Assembly: GCA_026874595.1 (NCBI GenBank)
Contig: CM049308.1
Location: 12,542,001 to 12,606,000, forward strand
Source: Sipunculus nudus
Taxonomy: Eukaryota; Annelida; Sipuncula; Golfingiida; Sipunculidae
Direction of reading: 5' to 3'
DNA: 64,000 nt
Numbering within the stretch: the first letter of the stretch is position 1; every line of letters begins with the position of its first letter. Below the pieces are notes generated by a model, which worked only from the letters and a program-made list of their open reading frames with translations, was not told the origin of the DNA and made no database searches. The translations under genes were made by a program, and so were the position numbers. This document shows, piece by piece, positions 33,961-45,901 of this stretch.

Positions 33961-35027
33961 TTTTAGCTCAGCTGACTATAAGTCATCAGAGCAATAGCCG
34001 TGGTCCTTTGTCCGTCCGTTCGTCCACCCATCCGTCCGTTAACAGGGCACCTTGTGAAACCGTTGGACCTACTAATAAATTTTCCTATCAGTTAGATGTC
34101 CTCAAAACCTCCTACTATAAAATGCACACTTAATTTTGTCAAAAAGTAGTGTATTGCTATGAAAGTGTGGATGTTCATCAGATAAGGAAATTCTTACTTC
34201 AGAAGAGTAAAAAACTTCACCAGGTATGATATTGAATACTAATTCCAGTAATGAATTTCAGCTGAAATAGTAATTAGCATAATGATATTGTTTGTCCCTC
34301 ACTCAACCAATAGTGTGTATACTTTTTTTGCAAAGATGTTTTTATTTTATAAAATTTACTGAATCTTTTATTTCGGTGAATAAAAAAAAGCATGTACTGA
34401 AAACTCCAATGTGCAACACTTTTAAATTGTGAATAAAGGAATAATCTTGAAGATGCCATGTTGTGGCTTTATTTTCTTCTAAATTCAGTTTAAACATTTG
34501 TGATTTAAAAATAATAAAATATATGTGTATGCATAACAAGACCTGATGTGAGCTAAATTCTAGATAAATAATGATTGCAACTTTCAGGTCTGATATTTTA
34601 AACTTAAATTTTCAGATGTTTTTATTACAAATTTATAAAACCTGTAAATAAAAAATTGAAAATAATAAAATCTATTAATGGAAAAAGTGGATATGCTAAA
34701 AAACAGGGTTTAATATAAACTTAAATGCTTTATTCCTTTGGAAATGAAATAAAGGTGTCAGTCCATTCTGTCCATTTGCCTGTCCATCTGTAAATATTTT
34801 ATATACATCACAGTATCTCAAAACTTTATCCGTTTTTCATCATGACAGTCTTGTCAGAGTATTAGTTTGCAATCATACATTTAGAACTTTACTTTAACCA
34901 AGTAGGAGGGCCATTTCCCCTTAGCATCTCATATGCTTATATATAAGAAAAACTTACCATAGAATATTTTGCAATTGCAAAAATTTCAAACTTCAGTGGA
35001 GCGGAGTGACCATGGGTCCCTTGCTTT
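33961..35027 (+). mobile_element. Full-length family-A HINE-like element
   Basis: The 5' end is TTTTAGCTCAGCTGAC with a local hairpin (GCTCAGCTGACT...AGTCATCAGAGC), then TCCGTCCGTT repeats and AACAGGGCACC. The 3' end at 34993-35027 has CAGTGGAGCGG, a GACC-ATG-GGTC palindrome (35008-35018) and CCCTTGCTTT. At 1.07 kb it is the uninterrupted counterpart of the copy split by the hAT-like element at 9553. No protein is encoded. The TAGCTCAGCTGA start resembles repeats I associate with bivalve genomes. Confidence 0.65.
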
Positions 35028-35660
35028 ATTAAGCTTTGTTACAGTGACAAATATACACATACATACACAAATACACACGTGAACTTAGAATTATAAGGAA
35101 CAATATTTTGATGTGCAATTGGCATTTTTCACAGTGACCAATCCAGGGAAGGCTGAAATCCCTATTATTTCATTTTTAATCATAAGGTATTAGAAATAAA
35201 GGAAGTAGTTACTAACAGAAATCAAAATAGCTTGATTTTAAGGGGATAGTATTAGTATTTGAACACCTGTAACATAGGCCTAAGCCTATATTATATATAT
35301 ATATATATATATATAAACACACACACAAGGGGGATTGTATATGTTTGTGTGTTATCGTACGGATATGTTTAACAGTTTTCATTAAAGAATACATGTTCTG
35401 ATTACAAAGTTTACCTTATTCAAAAGTCTTTTTTAGGGCTAGAGAAAAAAGAAAACTAAAATTCAACAGCCAGGATTTTGTTTTTACATACAAACTCATG
35501 AGGCATAATAAAATGTGATTTCTTTATACCCCCATTTAACATCTATGAAATTATGCCTATAATAAATATGCTATTAGATAAACAGATCTCGTAGATGAAG
35601 ATTTATGTATATATGATGCATTTATTATCTGTAAAATACGGTCCTATTTACTGTTTTCAG
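35028..35660. other. AT-rich DNA, no gene seen
   Basis: Contains a TA-dinucleotide run near 35289-35316 followed by an AC-rich patch. Nothing else recognised. Confidence 0.5.
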
Positions 35661-35725
35661 AGGCTTCAGAGATTAATAGGACCTTAATTTGCATAATGGC
35701 GGAGAACAGTGACGCTCGGAAGAAG
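35661..35725 (+). CDS. Candidate 5' coding exon (starts at ATG 35696)
   Basis: An acceptor-like CTGTTTTCAG ends at 35660. After a short leader, ATG at 35696-35698 opens MAENSDARKK, and a strong donor AAG|GTAAGA follows at 35726. ATGGCGGAG-type starts with a nearby GTAAG donor are typical of real first coding exons. It lies upstream, on the same strand, of the transposase/DUF4806-like exons at 42.5-49.2 kb and could be their first coding exon. That link is inference; no intermediate exon was found. Confidence 0.3.
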
Positions 35726-35763
35726 GTAAGATTAACTATAAAAGTATTACAACACTGAGAACA

Positions 35764-36251
35764 TTTTAGCTCAGCTGACTAGAAGTCGGCTGAGCAGGCC
35801 ATGATGCGGCATCTGTCGTTCAACCGTCTGTTAGACAAGCATGTTTTTACATCATGTTCATATGGATTTGAAATGCAATATACAATTCAACGTATCTAAG
35901 TTTTCCCATCAAACCAAAAAGTAGGTCACTGTGACTTTTCCAATTTGTACCCTGAAAGCAAGTGATAAACAAGGGATCTTTGGGTCACGCCCCTCAGCTG
36001 AAATAGGTTTTAATATATATCAATTAGGGGCAGGGTACTGGGAAGGAAAGTTTAGTTATGGGGGTGGATTTAATTTTTCATTGAAAAATCTTGAATCAAT
36101 TTGTGTAAAAAATTCAGGAAATGTTCTTGATTCAGAAACCAATAAAAAGGACAAAATACTCTAGCAAGGGACCCATGGGTAACGGCCCTCAGCTGGTTTG
36201 AAAAATTTTAACACATTTATATAGCAAAATATGCTGATTTCTATTGTAATT
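35764..36251. repeat. Scrambled family-A ends in both orientations
   Basis: A forward 5' end (TTTTAGCTCAGCTGACTAG) at 35764 is followed by two reversed 3' ends: ACAAGGGATCTTTGGGTCAC...CCCTCAGCTG near 35969, and GCAAGGGACCCATGGGTAAC...CCTCAGCTG near 36163. The pieces are nested or rearranged copies; the order of events is not clear from sequence alone. Confidence 0.55.
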
Positions 36252-36860
36252 GTTTTAACTCAGCTGACTACAAGTTATCTGAGCTATAGTCATGGTCTTT
36301 TGTCCGTTGTCCGGCCCTCCGTTAACAGGGCATATTTTGAAACCGTTGAACCTATGAATCCAAAATTTTGCATACAGTTAGATGTCCCAAAAATCTTCTA
36401 CCATACTGAAATTTGGGTAACTAGGACTTCTTCCTATTGGATATTAAGGAGAAAACCTCCATTTTCCATTAAAACCCATTTGAACATTTCAAGACTGCCT
36501 TTTGTCAAAACCTCTGATCTGTTTTTGATTATATATAGTATACATATTTTCCCATACATTTCCAATGTACATACCAAAAATTAGGTCAGTATTTAGAAAT
36601 TTGTTAAATTTATGGGCCCAAACTGTTATTTAATTTTCATATCATGCACAAATAATGATTTCAGCTTCTAAATTCTGAAACGTGAAAGTAATTGACCAAA
36701 AACTGTTACTTTTATTAAAATTTTTATGAGACCATGTCACACCTAGGTCATTCTGAAACCCTTTTATATGTCTTCTTATTGACCTTTCAGGGCAATTATT
36801 CTTGCTTGAAGCGAGGCATACTCTGCAGCCAGCCAGTTCTTGGCTGGCTTCAGCTTTTTT
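36252..36860 (+). repeat. 5' part of a family-A element split by family C
   Basis: Starts TTTTAACTCAGCTGACTACA and carries TCCGTTGTCCGG, CCGTTAACAGGGC and AATCTTCTACCATACTGAAA, matching 18190-18952. It runs to the T tract at 36855-36860. Family-A core sequence (TTTGAGACATTTAAAGATGT) resumes immediately after the family-C element at 38588, so the two halves were probably one copy. Confidence 0.6.
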
Positions 36861-38587
36861 ATGCCCCCGCCACAAAGTGGCCGGGGCATATAGTTTTACC
36901 CATGTCCGTCATTCCGTCCTTCCATCCTTCCGTCATTCCGAAATCAAACAGTTGTACTGACTTTTTTCGCAATGCCTGCAGATAATTGGCCTGATTTTTG
37001 GTGTGTGGGCAGATATAGACCAGTTACAGATCGAGTTCGCGTTTCGTCCCGGTTGACCTATTTTTGACCGTTTTACGGCTCCTAAACTTAGAAAATTTCA
37101 TGAAAAATAGAAATATTCATGACAGATACACATGTACGGAATTTTTTTCGCAATGCCTGCAGATATTGGCCTGAGTTTTGGTGTGTGAGCAGATATAGAC
37201 AAGTTACAGATCGAGTTCGCGTTTTGTCCCGGTTGACCTACTTTTGACCGTTTTACGGCTCCTGAACATAGAAAATTTCATGAAAAATATGAAATTTCAT
37301 GACAAATACACATGTACGGACTTTTTTTCGCAGTGTCTGCAGATATTGGCCTGATTTTTGGTGTGTGGACAGATATAGACCAGTTACAGATCGATTTCGC
37401 GGTTCGTCCCGGTTGACTTACTTTTGACCGTTTTACGGCTCCTAAACTTAGAAATTTTCATGAAAAATAGAAATATTCATGACAGATACACATGTACGGA
37501 CTTTTTTTCGCAATGCCTGCAGAAATTGGCCTGATTTTTGGTGTGTGGGCAGATATAGACCAGTTACAGATCGAGTTCGCGTTTCGTCCTGGTTGACCTA
37601 CTTTTGACCGTTTTACGGCTCCTAAACTTAGAAAATTTCATGAAAAATAGAAATATTCATGACAGATACACATGTATGGACTTTTTTTTGCAATGCCTGC
37701 AGATATTGGCCTAATTTTTAGTGTGTGGACAGATTTAGACCAGTTACAGATGGAGTTCGCATTTCGTCCTGGTTGACCTACTTTTGACTGTTTTACGGCT
37801 CCTGAACATAGAAAATTTCATGTAAAATATATATTTTCATGACAAATACACTTGTACAGACTTTTCTTCACAATACCTGCAGATATTGGCCTGATTTTTG
37901 GTGTGTGGGCAGATAATGACCAGTTACAGATCAAGTTAACGTTTTGTCCCAGTTTACCTATTTTTGACCGTTTGACGGTGCTCTCACATAGAAATTTTCA
38001 TAAAAAGGTGCACATGTATGGACTTTTTTTCGCAGTGCCTGCAGATACAGGCCTGATTTTTGGTGTGTAGGCAGATAATGACCAGTTACAGTTCGAGTTC
38101 TTGTTTTATCTCAGTTGACCTACTTTTGACCATTTGACTGCTCCTGAACATAGTAAGTTTCATGAAAAATATAAATTTTCATAACAAATGCATATGTACT
38201 GACTTTCTTTCCTCAATGCCTGCAGATACCACCCTCATTTTTTTTGTGTGGGCAGATAATGACATTTACAGATCGAGTTTGCGTTTCATCCCGGTTGACC
38301 TACTTTTGATTGTTTTACGGCTCCTAAACATAGAAAATTTCATGAAAGACAGAAATTTTTATGGAAAATGCACATGTATGGACTTTTTTTCACAATGCCT
38401 GCATATACTGGCATGATTTTTGGTGTGTTGCTTGATAATGACCCGTTACAGATCAAGTTTGCATTTTGCCCTTCTTGACCTACTTTTGACCATACGACAC
38501 ATCTTAAACTTAAAAAATTCTCCAAATTTTACAAATGTTTCTAATTTGCCCAAGGCGGGGCCATTCGTGTCGTTCCGACACATCTAG
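36861..38587 (+). mobile_element. Family-C HINE/Helentron-like element with nine ~180-bp repeats
   Basis: The 5' terminal hairpin ATGCCCCCGCC...GGCCGGGGCAT lies at 36861-36889, followed by TCCGTC-rich sequence. The core unit (CTGCAGATATTGGCCTGATT) starts near 36977, 37157, 37337, 37518, 37698, 37878, 38039, 38221 and 38400, spacing mostly 180 bp. The 3' end has GGCGGGGCCAT (38554-38564), an inverted 10-of-11 copy of the 5' end, then the stem-loop GTGTCG-TTC-CGACAC (38567-38581) and CTAG at 38584-38587 before TTTG. It sits in a T tract, as expected for Helentron-type insertion. The open frames inside are repeat artefacts. Confidence 0.85.
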
Positions 38588-39786
38588 TTTGAGACATTTA
38601 AAGATGTGGTCATTCATTAACAGGACACAAATTGTAACCACTGGACCTAGAATCTTCTAATTTTACATCCTGGGAGGCCCATGGAAAGTCTCATGAGAAA
38701 CCATAAATTAGGTTTCTGTTACCCATATCCTCTAAGCTATGGGGCTAAGAAGTACCCCCCAGATTAATTAAAAAGTGATACAAAAGCTCCAGTTTCTCAA
38801 CAACTAATGCATTGATCCCCATGATTCTGTGAATGCATATTCATCACGGAGGGTTTCATTTGTTTTTTTTTTTTAATTGTGTGCATTTTTATCTCTATTT
38901 TGAGACCATTTAAGATGTGGCCATTCGTTATCAGGGCACAAATTGTAACCACAGGACCTTGAATCTTCTACTTTACATACTGGATGTCCAAGGAAAGTCT
39001 CTTGAGAAACATGAAATTAGGTCTCTGTTACCCATATCCTCCATGCGATGGGGCTCAGAAATCCCCCCCCCCCCCCCCCCCCGAATAATGAAAAATATGA
39101 TACAAAAGCTCCAGTATCTGAACAACTAATGCATTGATCAAATTGAATCTTTGCATTTATATTGATCGTAGCATGTTTCATCAGTTCCTGCAGACCTTCA
39201 TTTTTTCCAATTTTTATGGGTTTTTTTCTGTTTTTTTTTTCTGTAAAATTCTATCCCAAAGCAGGGCACAAATAATAACCATTAGACCTAGAATCTTTTT
39301 ACTTGTTACCTCTATCTTTGAGACAGACAAATGCAACAATTGTGTCAACTTTGGTTTTATCTAGTGTCCTGAACATCATAAATGATTATTGATAATGACC
39401 ACCGTTTTGTCAGTTCCTGAGGACTTGCGGTGCCATCTGTATTTTTTATATCTTTCCAAGCACACTTTCATGTACTTTTTAAACTGACAAACTTAAATCA
39501 ATGGTGTCAGCTTTTCAACTGTGTTCTATGCAGTGCCCTAAATAATGTTTTTTTTTTTATTTAAAAAAAATTGGTTCATCAGTTGTTGAAGACAGTCATG
39601 CCTAGTATCACTATTTTTCCCTGTACCATGAATTTGTGTGATTTATGCATGCAAATCTTCCTGCCCCTCCCCAAAATTTTAACAACATTTCCAAAAATTT
39701 CCTTCTAAATAGGACAACAATTGTAAAAATTAGGCCATTATCTCATACTTGTCTGCTGAGTGTCATGACCTATGCGTCACTTGTTT
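38588..39786 (+). repeat. 3' part of the family-A element split by family C
   Basis: Core units with GGACCTAGAATCTTCTA (38642) and a variant at 38955, then degraded units around 39280-39440. A 20-base C run lies at 39063-39082. The 3' terminus at 39751-39786 reads CTGCTGAGTGTCATGACCTA, then TGCGTCACTTGTTTTT. Confidence 0.6.
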
Positions 39787-39879
39787 TTCTGATAAATGTT
39801 AAAAAAAATAGAAATATTCAAATGAGATAAAAAATTCAGATCTTAAACAAGTTCTCATTATGAGGTCTATAATGTTAAT

Positions 39880-41500
39880 CATTGTATTCCCAGAAAAAGT
39901 CGGTATACTATATGGTTTAAGCAAGGTTGTGCCGCTGCCGCAGAGATTTTGTTTGGACTTGATAACTCAAAAAATATTTCACAGATCTTTACCAAACTTG
40001 ATATGTGCATAGATATGGGTAACAGGACGAGGCCTATTTAAAATGGGGTCATGACCTTTACTCGGAGAGTGACCTTGACCCTGAATATATCCATTTTTTG
40101 GAGAAAATAACAGAAATTCTTAAATATCTCAAGAAATCTTGCATAGATTGATCCAAAAATGGACTTGACCAAAGATCTTGGATAATTTGTCAAGTACTGG
40201 AAACTGTGGTGCCACCTAGTATCCATTTCCGCATTATAAATCAAAAACTAATTGACAGATGTCTTTCATATAATACATATACATTGACATGGGTTATGAG
40301 ATGATGGATATTTAAATTGGGGTCATGACCTTTTCTAAGAGCCTTGACCTTGAATATTGCCGTATATGGTGAAAATCACACAAAATCATAAATAACTCAA
40401 TAAGGGATGCATGGATTGGTCCAAAAATCGAACTGACCAAAGATCTTGGATAGTTTTGTCTTTTGAGGAAGACAGGTGGCGCCACCTTTAGTCTTTTTCT
40501 TGTTTTTGCGCCTTTTAATACCCCATCATTGTCACTTGACAGTACTGTGAGCATTTAAGTCTACAACTAATGAACAGATTGAGCTTACATTGTGCATATC
40601 CATTGATCTTGGATACCTCCATCTTTTATGTTATCTGCAATCGTTTTGCCGTTGCGTCCATCTGAACATGTGCTTTGGGGAAAATTGCTTATATCTCCGG
40701 AGTGGTTCAAGGTATTGGTCTGAAATTTGGCATGTCCATCCATCTTTGAAAGTTTTCTTGCAAACCAGACAGGTAGGGCCACCTACCTTCCTGTTTTTGT
40801 AGAATAAATGAATGCCCTTTTCTGAGGAGTAATTTGCCCTATTGGCCTAAAATTGTGCTTAATCATTGATCTTTGACTCCTCCATCTTGTACTCAAGACT
40901 AGTGGCACCATCTACAATTGTTTTGCCATAGCGTCCATCTGTACATGTGCTTCGAGTATCTCCAGAGTGGGCCAAGGTATTGGTCTTAAATTTGGCATGT
41001 CTATCCATCTTGGACAATTTTCTAATAAACCAGACAGGTGGTGCAACCTACCGTCCCGTTTCCATAGAATAAATTAATGCTCTGTTCTTTGGAGTGGTGT
41101 ACCATTTTGGTCTGAAACTGTGCATGTCAATCCATCTTGGACAATTTTCTCATAAACCAGACAGGTGGCGCAACCTACTGTCCCGTTTCCATAGAATAAA
41201 TTAATGCTCTGTTCTTTGGAGTGGTGTGCCGTTTTGGTCTGTGCCTGTCGATGGATCTTAGCCTCCTCCATCTTGTAATCATGACTGGTGTCGCCATCTA
41301 CCTTTTTTTTTTGTGTGGTGTCCATCTGTGAATTTGTCAAAGGTGAAAACTGCTCATATCTGAGGAGTCCTTCAATGTGTTGGTCTCCAATTTGGCATGT
41401 ACTCATCTTGGAGAGTTTTTTTGTCAACCAGAAAGGTGGAGCCACCAATTTTTCCATTTTATAGTATAAATTTATCCCCCTTTCTCAAAAATGAGTCACC
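39880..41500 (+). repeat. Family-F tandem array with irregular 127-300-bp units
   Basis: Units include ACCAAAGATCTTGGATA, AATTTGGCATGTCCATCCAT and an AGGTGGCGCCACC-like palindrome near 40205, 40470, 40767, 41033, 41160 and 41431. The stretches 41035-41160 and 41161-41287 are near-duplicates (TTCCATAGAATAAATTAATG in both). Open frames of up to 127 codons on the minus strand follow the repeats and are not convincing genes. A 14-base G run follows at 41611-41624. Confidence 0.6.
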
Positions 41501-41624
41501 CTATTGGCCCCTATACTTGGGGCAAAATATTGTTTCTCAAGCTGATAGATGGCAGAAACCATAGTCGATTGCCAAGTGTCACTATATGCTTCTGAAGATG
41601 GGTAGCCTATGGGGGGGGGGGGGG

Positions 41625-42541
41625 TTAATTGTCTGGGGTTACTATGTCACCCGCGGTACAAAGAAATATCTAGTTGTCATAAGTGTCTTGCTATGTTTAG
41701 TGTGTAGACAGTGATGTGACATTTTTCAAAGGTGAATATAATGTTTTTTTATCAATTAAAACCATAAAACGTGGTACAATATTGTTTTCCATAAAACTGT
41801 GCCTTTTTATATTCTCAAACTGAACTCACAGATTTAACTATTTACAAATTTATTATGATCTTACTCTGCCTTCTTTTCAATCATACGTACTTGAAAGCAT
41901 TTTACTTGGTCGATCAGCTTGTCTGACCACTGACCAAAAATTTTATGAAATGACTGTTTTTTAATTAGCCATATATAAAATATACACCTATTTATAGATC
42001 TTTAATACAATAAATATATTTTATATCTATATATGTATATAATATTGGATGTATCTTTATATCTGTGCAAACATTTTCAAAATACTCTAATTACTATAAA
42101 TACTATAATTAAAGACATCTCCTACTATATTATTTCTCTGATGTCATAAAAATATATTGTTGGAAAAAGTTCAGTTGAGCGCCATGAACTATGGACCTTA
42201 ATCATATTACTAACCCTCATATCCTGGAACTATATCTTATTTTGACATGTTTTAATAAAATTTATTTATTGAAAACACTGTTTATGTAATTACAGTTTAA
42301 TTACATTATTAATAATTACATTAATAATTTGTTAAAATTTAATTTAATAAAATTGTGTTAAATAATAATATTATTTATAATAATTTCTGCAATATAAATA
42401 TTTTTTTGTATGTTATATATGTTCTTCACTCATATGCATAACCTATATAATATCATTTTCTTACAAACATTAGGTGGGGAGTACATTTACTTTTGATTAA
42501 GAAGGAGCATCTGTCAGGCTTTATCGTCTCTGCCTTCACAG
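41625..42541. other. AT-rich DNA, no gene seen
   Basis: A diverged family-A 3' end (CAGTTGAGCGCCATGAACTA) lies at about 42172. The rest is AT-rich. The stretch 42500-42541 is open in frame with the transposase-like block that follows, so its exact start is uncertain. Confidence 0.45.
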
Positions 42542-43787
42542 GACCTGGATGATATAGAATTGAAAGTAAATGTTGATGGATTGCCAATATACAAATCAGT
42601 GAATTCCACTCTTTGGCCAATACAATGTAGTATAGCAAATGCTCAACCCACAAAACCATTTGTAGTAGATCTATATTATTCGAAACGCAAACCCAGGGAT
42701 TGCGACTTTCTGCAAGACTTTGTGAAAGAACTCAAAACACTTATGAATGAAGGTATAAGCATTAACAAGAGTCCTCCAAAAAGAGTACTTGTGAGGTGCT
42801 TTGTATGTGATGCGCCAGCAAAGGCTCTTATAAAAGGAACTGTACAGTATAACGGCAGATATGGTTGCGACTACTGTGATGTACGTGGAGAACACATTGG
42901 TACCATGACGTTCTTGTATGCTGGGAGCACAAGAACAAATGAAACCTTCAGGAAAAAAAGAAAATCCACAGCATCACAAATTTGACTCTCCATTGTTAGA
43001 GTTAGATATTAACATGATCGAGCAGTTTCCAGCAGATTCAATGCACTGTGTAGACCTTGGTGTGACTAAGAAGCTTATTACTCAATGGAAGGAAGGGCCT
43101 TTAACAAATCGACTTTCTGCTGGTCAGCTCAATATACTCAGTGCATATCACTGTGCCTTGAAGCCATTTATGCCATCAGAATTTAACAGGAAACCCAGAG
43201 GATTTGAGGATGTTAAAATGTGGAAGGCTACAGAATTCAGAACATTCCTAATGTACACAGGGCCAGTTATTTTAAGGAGTATGTTACCAAGTCACATATT
43301 CAAACATTTTATGACTCTGAGTGTGGCCATATGCATTTTATATAGTGAGACCCTTGTCGCCCGACACAAGACCTATGCACAGGAACTTCTCACATACTTT
43401 GTGGAGGAAGCCAGGACAATTTATGGGGAAAAGTTTCTGACATACAATGTCCATTGTCTGCTACATTTGGCACAATTTGCTGAAAGATTCAAATCTTTGC
43501 AAAAGTGCACAGCTTATCAGTTTGAAAATAATATGTCAACAATAAAGAGATGTGTACGTGGACCAGGAAAGCCCCTAGTGCAAGTTTACAATAGATTGAT
43601 AGAAAAGCAACAAAATGAAATGTGTAGTCCATCTTCACAAGTGGTTTTGGAGCAAAAAGGTCCAAAAATAGGCAGGTGTTATAAAATGAGCAGTGGGAAA
43701 TACTGCACCATACATGCATATGAATTGCATATGATATTGTGTATCAATACTACAAAAATATCTAACGGCACCATATTTATGCAGTAA
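42542..43787 (+). pseudogene. DDE-transposase-like protein, 5'-truncated and frameshifted
   Basis: Two overlapping frames encode one protein. The first (from about 42542) has VNVDGLPIYKS, FVVDLYYSKRKPRDCDFL, CDAPAKALIK and a C-x2-C pair in GRYGCDYCDVRGEH. A one-base surplus in the A run near 42953-42959 shifts to the second frame, with SPLLELDINMIEQFP, SMHCVDLGVTKKL, EFRTFLMYTGPVIL, NVHCLLHLAQF and ENNMSTIKRCVRGP, and a stop at 43787. This set of motifs belongs to a transposase-derived family common in cnidarian, mollusc and fish genomes, related as far as I recall to CMC/EnSpm (Tnp2-like) transposases. The Asp residues of VNVDG and VCDAP are candidate catalytic residues. The N-terminal part is missing. 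An assembly error in the A run is the alternative to a true frameshift. Confidence 0.75.
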
Positions 43788-43853
43788 ATTATATAGCTTA
43801 AGAGAACAAATAAGAGCAAAATAATTTTTATATAATACTTTATATATTTACAG

Positions 43854-44034
43854 ACATATTATGTTTGTGAATTTGATGGTGGAGAGCTGGCAGCAATACC
43901 CTCATCATGGATATTTAAAAGAAGTGGCAACATGAAATGTTACTGGACAGCCTCACTTGAAAAGGTCAAAAAGACAGCTCTACCTAACCCAAACCGGAAG
44001 ATTTATGACATAAAAAAATTGCATGGCAAGAAAG
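43854..44034 (+). CDS. DUF4806-like protein, exon a (N-terminal domain)
   Basis: A 181-nt exon, phase 0 in, phase 1 out. Acceptor is ATATTTACAG ending at 43853; donor is GTAATC at 44035. It reads TYYVCEFDGGELAAIPSSWI, then FKRSGNMKCYWTASLEKV and further basic sequence. An N-terminal V-x-F-D/E...(V/I)PSSWI...C-x-W block is what DUF4806-containing metazoan proteins usually begin with. It needs an initiator from an upstream exon, either the transposase-like block 66 bp upstream or a distant exon such as 35696. Function is unknown. Confidence 0.65.
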
Positions 44035-44655
44035 GTAATCAATGTTTATCTTGAAAACAACATTAATTTAATGTACAGAAGCTATTATATTGATTTTAAA
44101 ACACACAGAATTAGGCACAATACAGGTAGTGCTGGAGGTCTGTACTAACATTGGTAAAGTACATTTCAAGGATGGTTAATAATTCTCAATGAATGCTTAT
44201 TGTTAATCTAATGCAGTTTTATTAACTTATCATGTAAAATCCTTGACTTTAGAACAGCATCTCATAATACAATCAATTAATTAATCTAGTAGCAAGATTT
44301 GCAATTTATCAAAATATGATCAAGAAACAATGTAAACAAAATGAACAACCTGGGAATTGTCTTCATTCTAAATGAAAACGTTAAATAACTATGACTGACT
44401 TACAATATTACAGTGTAACAATTAAATGTGTTTGTAGCTCATAATAAATTATATCTTGTAAAAAAACGTTTCTGAAACATCTTGAGTATAAAATAAATGA
44501 ATGAACAGTCAAATATATACCCATGTTTTGCACAGGTTACCAATAGTGTCTGCAATGTTGGAAACAAATTGTAGTTATATGTTGTTAAGGTAGGGTTTCA
44601 GAAGGCTTTGGTGATAAGCAATATGTACATATACCTATATAAATCTTTTTTTTAG

Positions 44656-44844
44656 AGTCTTATGATATGGCGGATGATTACATATCAGACATAAAGTCAG
44701 ACTCACAAGCTGACTATCAGGAGGACTTTTTGTCTGGAGAAGATACAGCTGCTGAACTGGTCTTGCCTGAAAAACGTCGAAGAAAAAAGAAGTCAAGGTA
44801 CAGCAGCAGTGAAACAGATGAACAACCAGACCATTCTGACTCAG
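44656..44844 (+). CDS. DUF4806-like protein, exon b (acidic/basic linker)
   Basis: A 189-nt exon, phase 1-1. Acceptor is TTTTTTTTAG ending at 44655; donor is GTAACA at 44845. It encodes an acidic stretch (MADDYISDIKSDSQADYQED), then a basic cluster KRRRKKKSR that could be a nuclear localisation signal, then a Ser/Asp-rich tail. Low complexity and charge indicate a disordered linker. ATG 44667 could serve as an internal start but lacks supporting evidence. Confidence 0.6.
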
Positions 44845-45901
44845 GTAACAAGACCTTCAATATGTCACTATAAATTTTTTTAAGTACTGTAAAAAAAAAA
44901 ACTGTGTAGTATTAGGTTCAAAAACTGGGTTTGAGTTCTTTGAGAGTACTCTAGAATGAGTACAAGTATTTCAGTTTTCCTTTTTTTTTTACAAATTTGC
45001 TCAAGTTGGAGTACTGACTAAAAATTTACTCATGAACACTTTAATGAGTACTTAAGCTTTACAATAGTTGGTAAACATTAATCAAAATAATACAAGATTA
45101 GAACAAGTTTTAATTCATAAACATGTGTATCGCTAAATATTCATGAAAATATGTACAAAGATATGTAGCTGTATTAACATGATACATGGTCATTAGAAAA
45201 AAACATGTTTAAGTATGTCAAATATTACAAATGACAGATATATTAAAGGACCATTTGAGTCACAAAAGTGCAGTCACACATCCTTGCAGGCTCAGGCCAG
45301 AGAATCTTCAGGCTGAAAATCTACTCTACAGGGGCTAAAGGAGCTGTTAGTGATAAATAATTCCTTGCAATCCTGGTTGCTATAATAGTATAGCTAATAT
45401 TGTTTTCCGTGTGCAGCTGACTTGATTAAAGCAGCAAATCACTGATATGTATAGTTTATTAAATGATTGGCATTCATTAAATGAAGAAAAGTTTTAACAT
45501 AAAATTTAAAGTACTAAAATTACTCATAAAGTATATGTTGTACAAGTACTTTCAAAGTACTCAAATACTAGTACAAGTACTTGCATTATTTTAAGAGAGT
45601 ACCAGAGTACAAGAACTGATTTTGCTCTAGAAAAGCCTCATCAGTGCGAGTATTTCATGGTCAGGTACATGTTGACCTAATTCTGAATAGGTGATATAGA
45701 ATGTTGATAACTTAGGCAAAATTATTCTAAACATACCTGTATGTATTTACTGTATGAAAGTTATAAATATGACATGGAGGATGTTTCTGTTTAAAGAAAT
45801 GGAATAATATCCATTTGTGTTCATAAGCATAAGATATCATTTCTGCTGATCTCCTTATTATTATCATTATTATTATTATTATTATAATTATTATATTACA
45901 G
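44845..45901 (+). other. Intron b of the DUF4806-like gene
   Basis: AT-rich intron with many AGTACT/GAGTAC words (e.g. about 44930-45070 and 45510-45620) and a TTA-rich run before the acceptor. No gene. Confidence 0.6.

Noticed and set aside
37852-38416. Repeated 'FF..PAD..LIFGVWADND' frames in the 180-bp array
   Set aside because: Present only in diverged units that lost stops; the consensus unit has stops in this frame.
39300-39365. Possible cysteine exon (TDKCNNCVNF)
   Set aside because: No acceptor or donor in phase 1 and it lies within degraded family-A core sequence.
41074-41457. 127-codon minus-strand frame
   Set aside because: Lies across near-duplicate family-F units and encodes the repeat, with no conserved domain.
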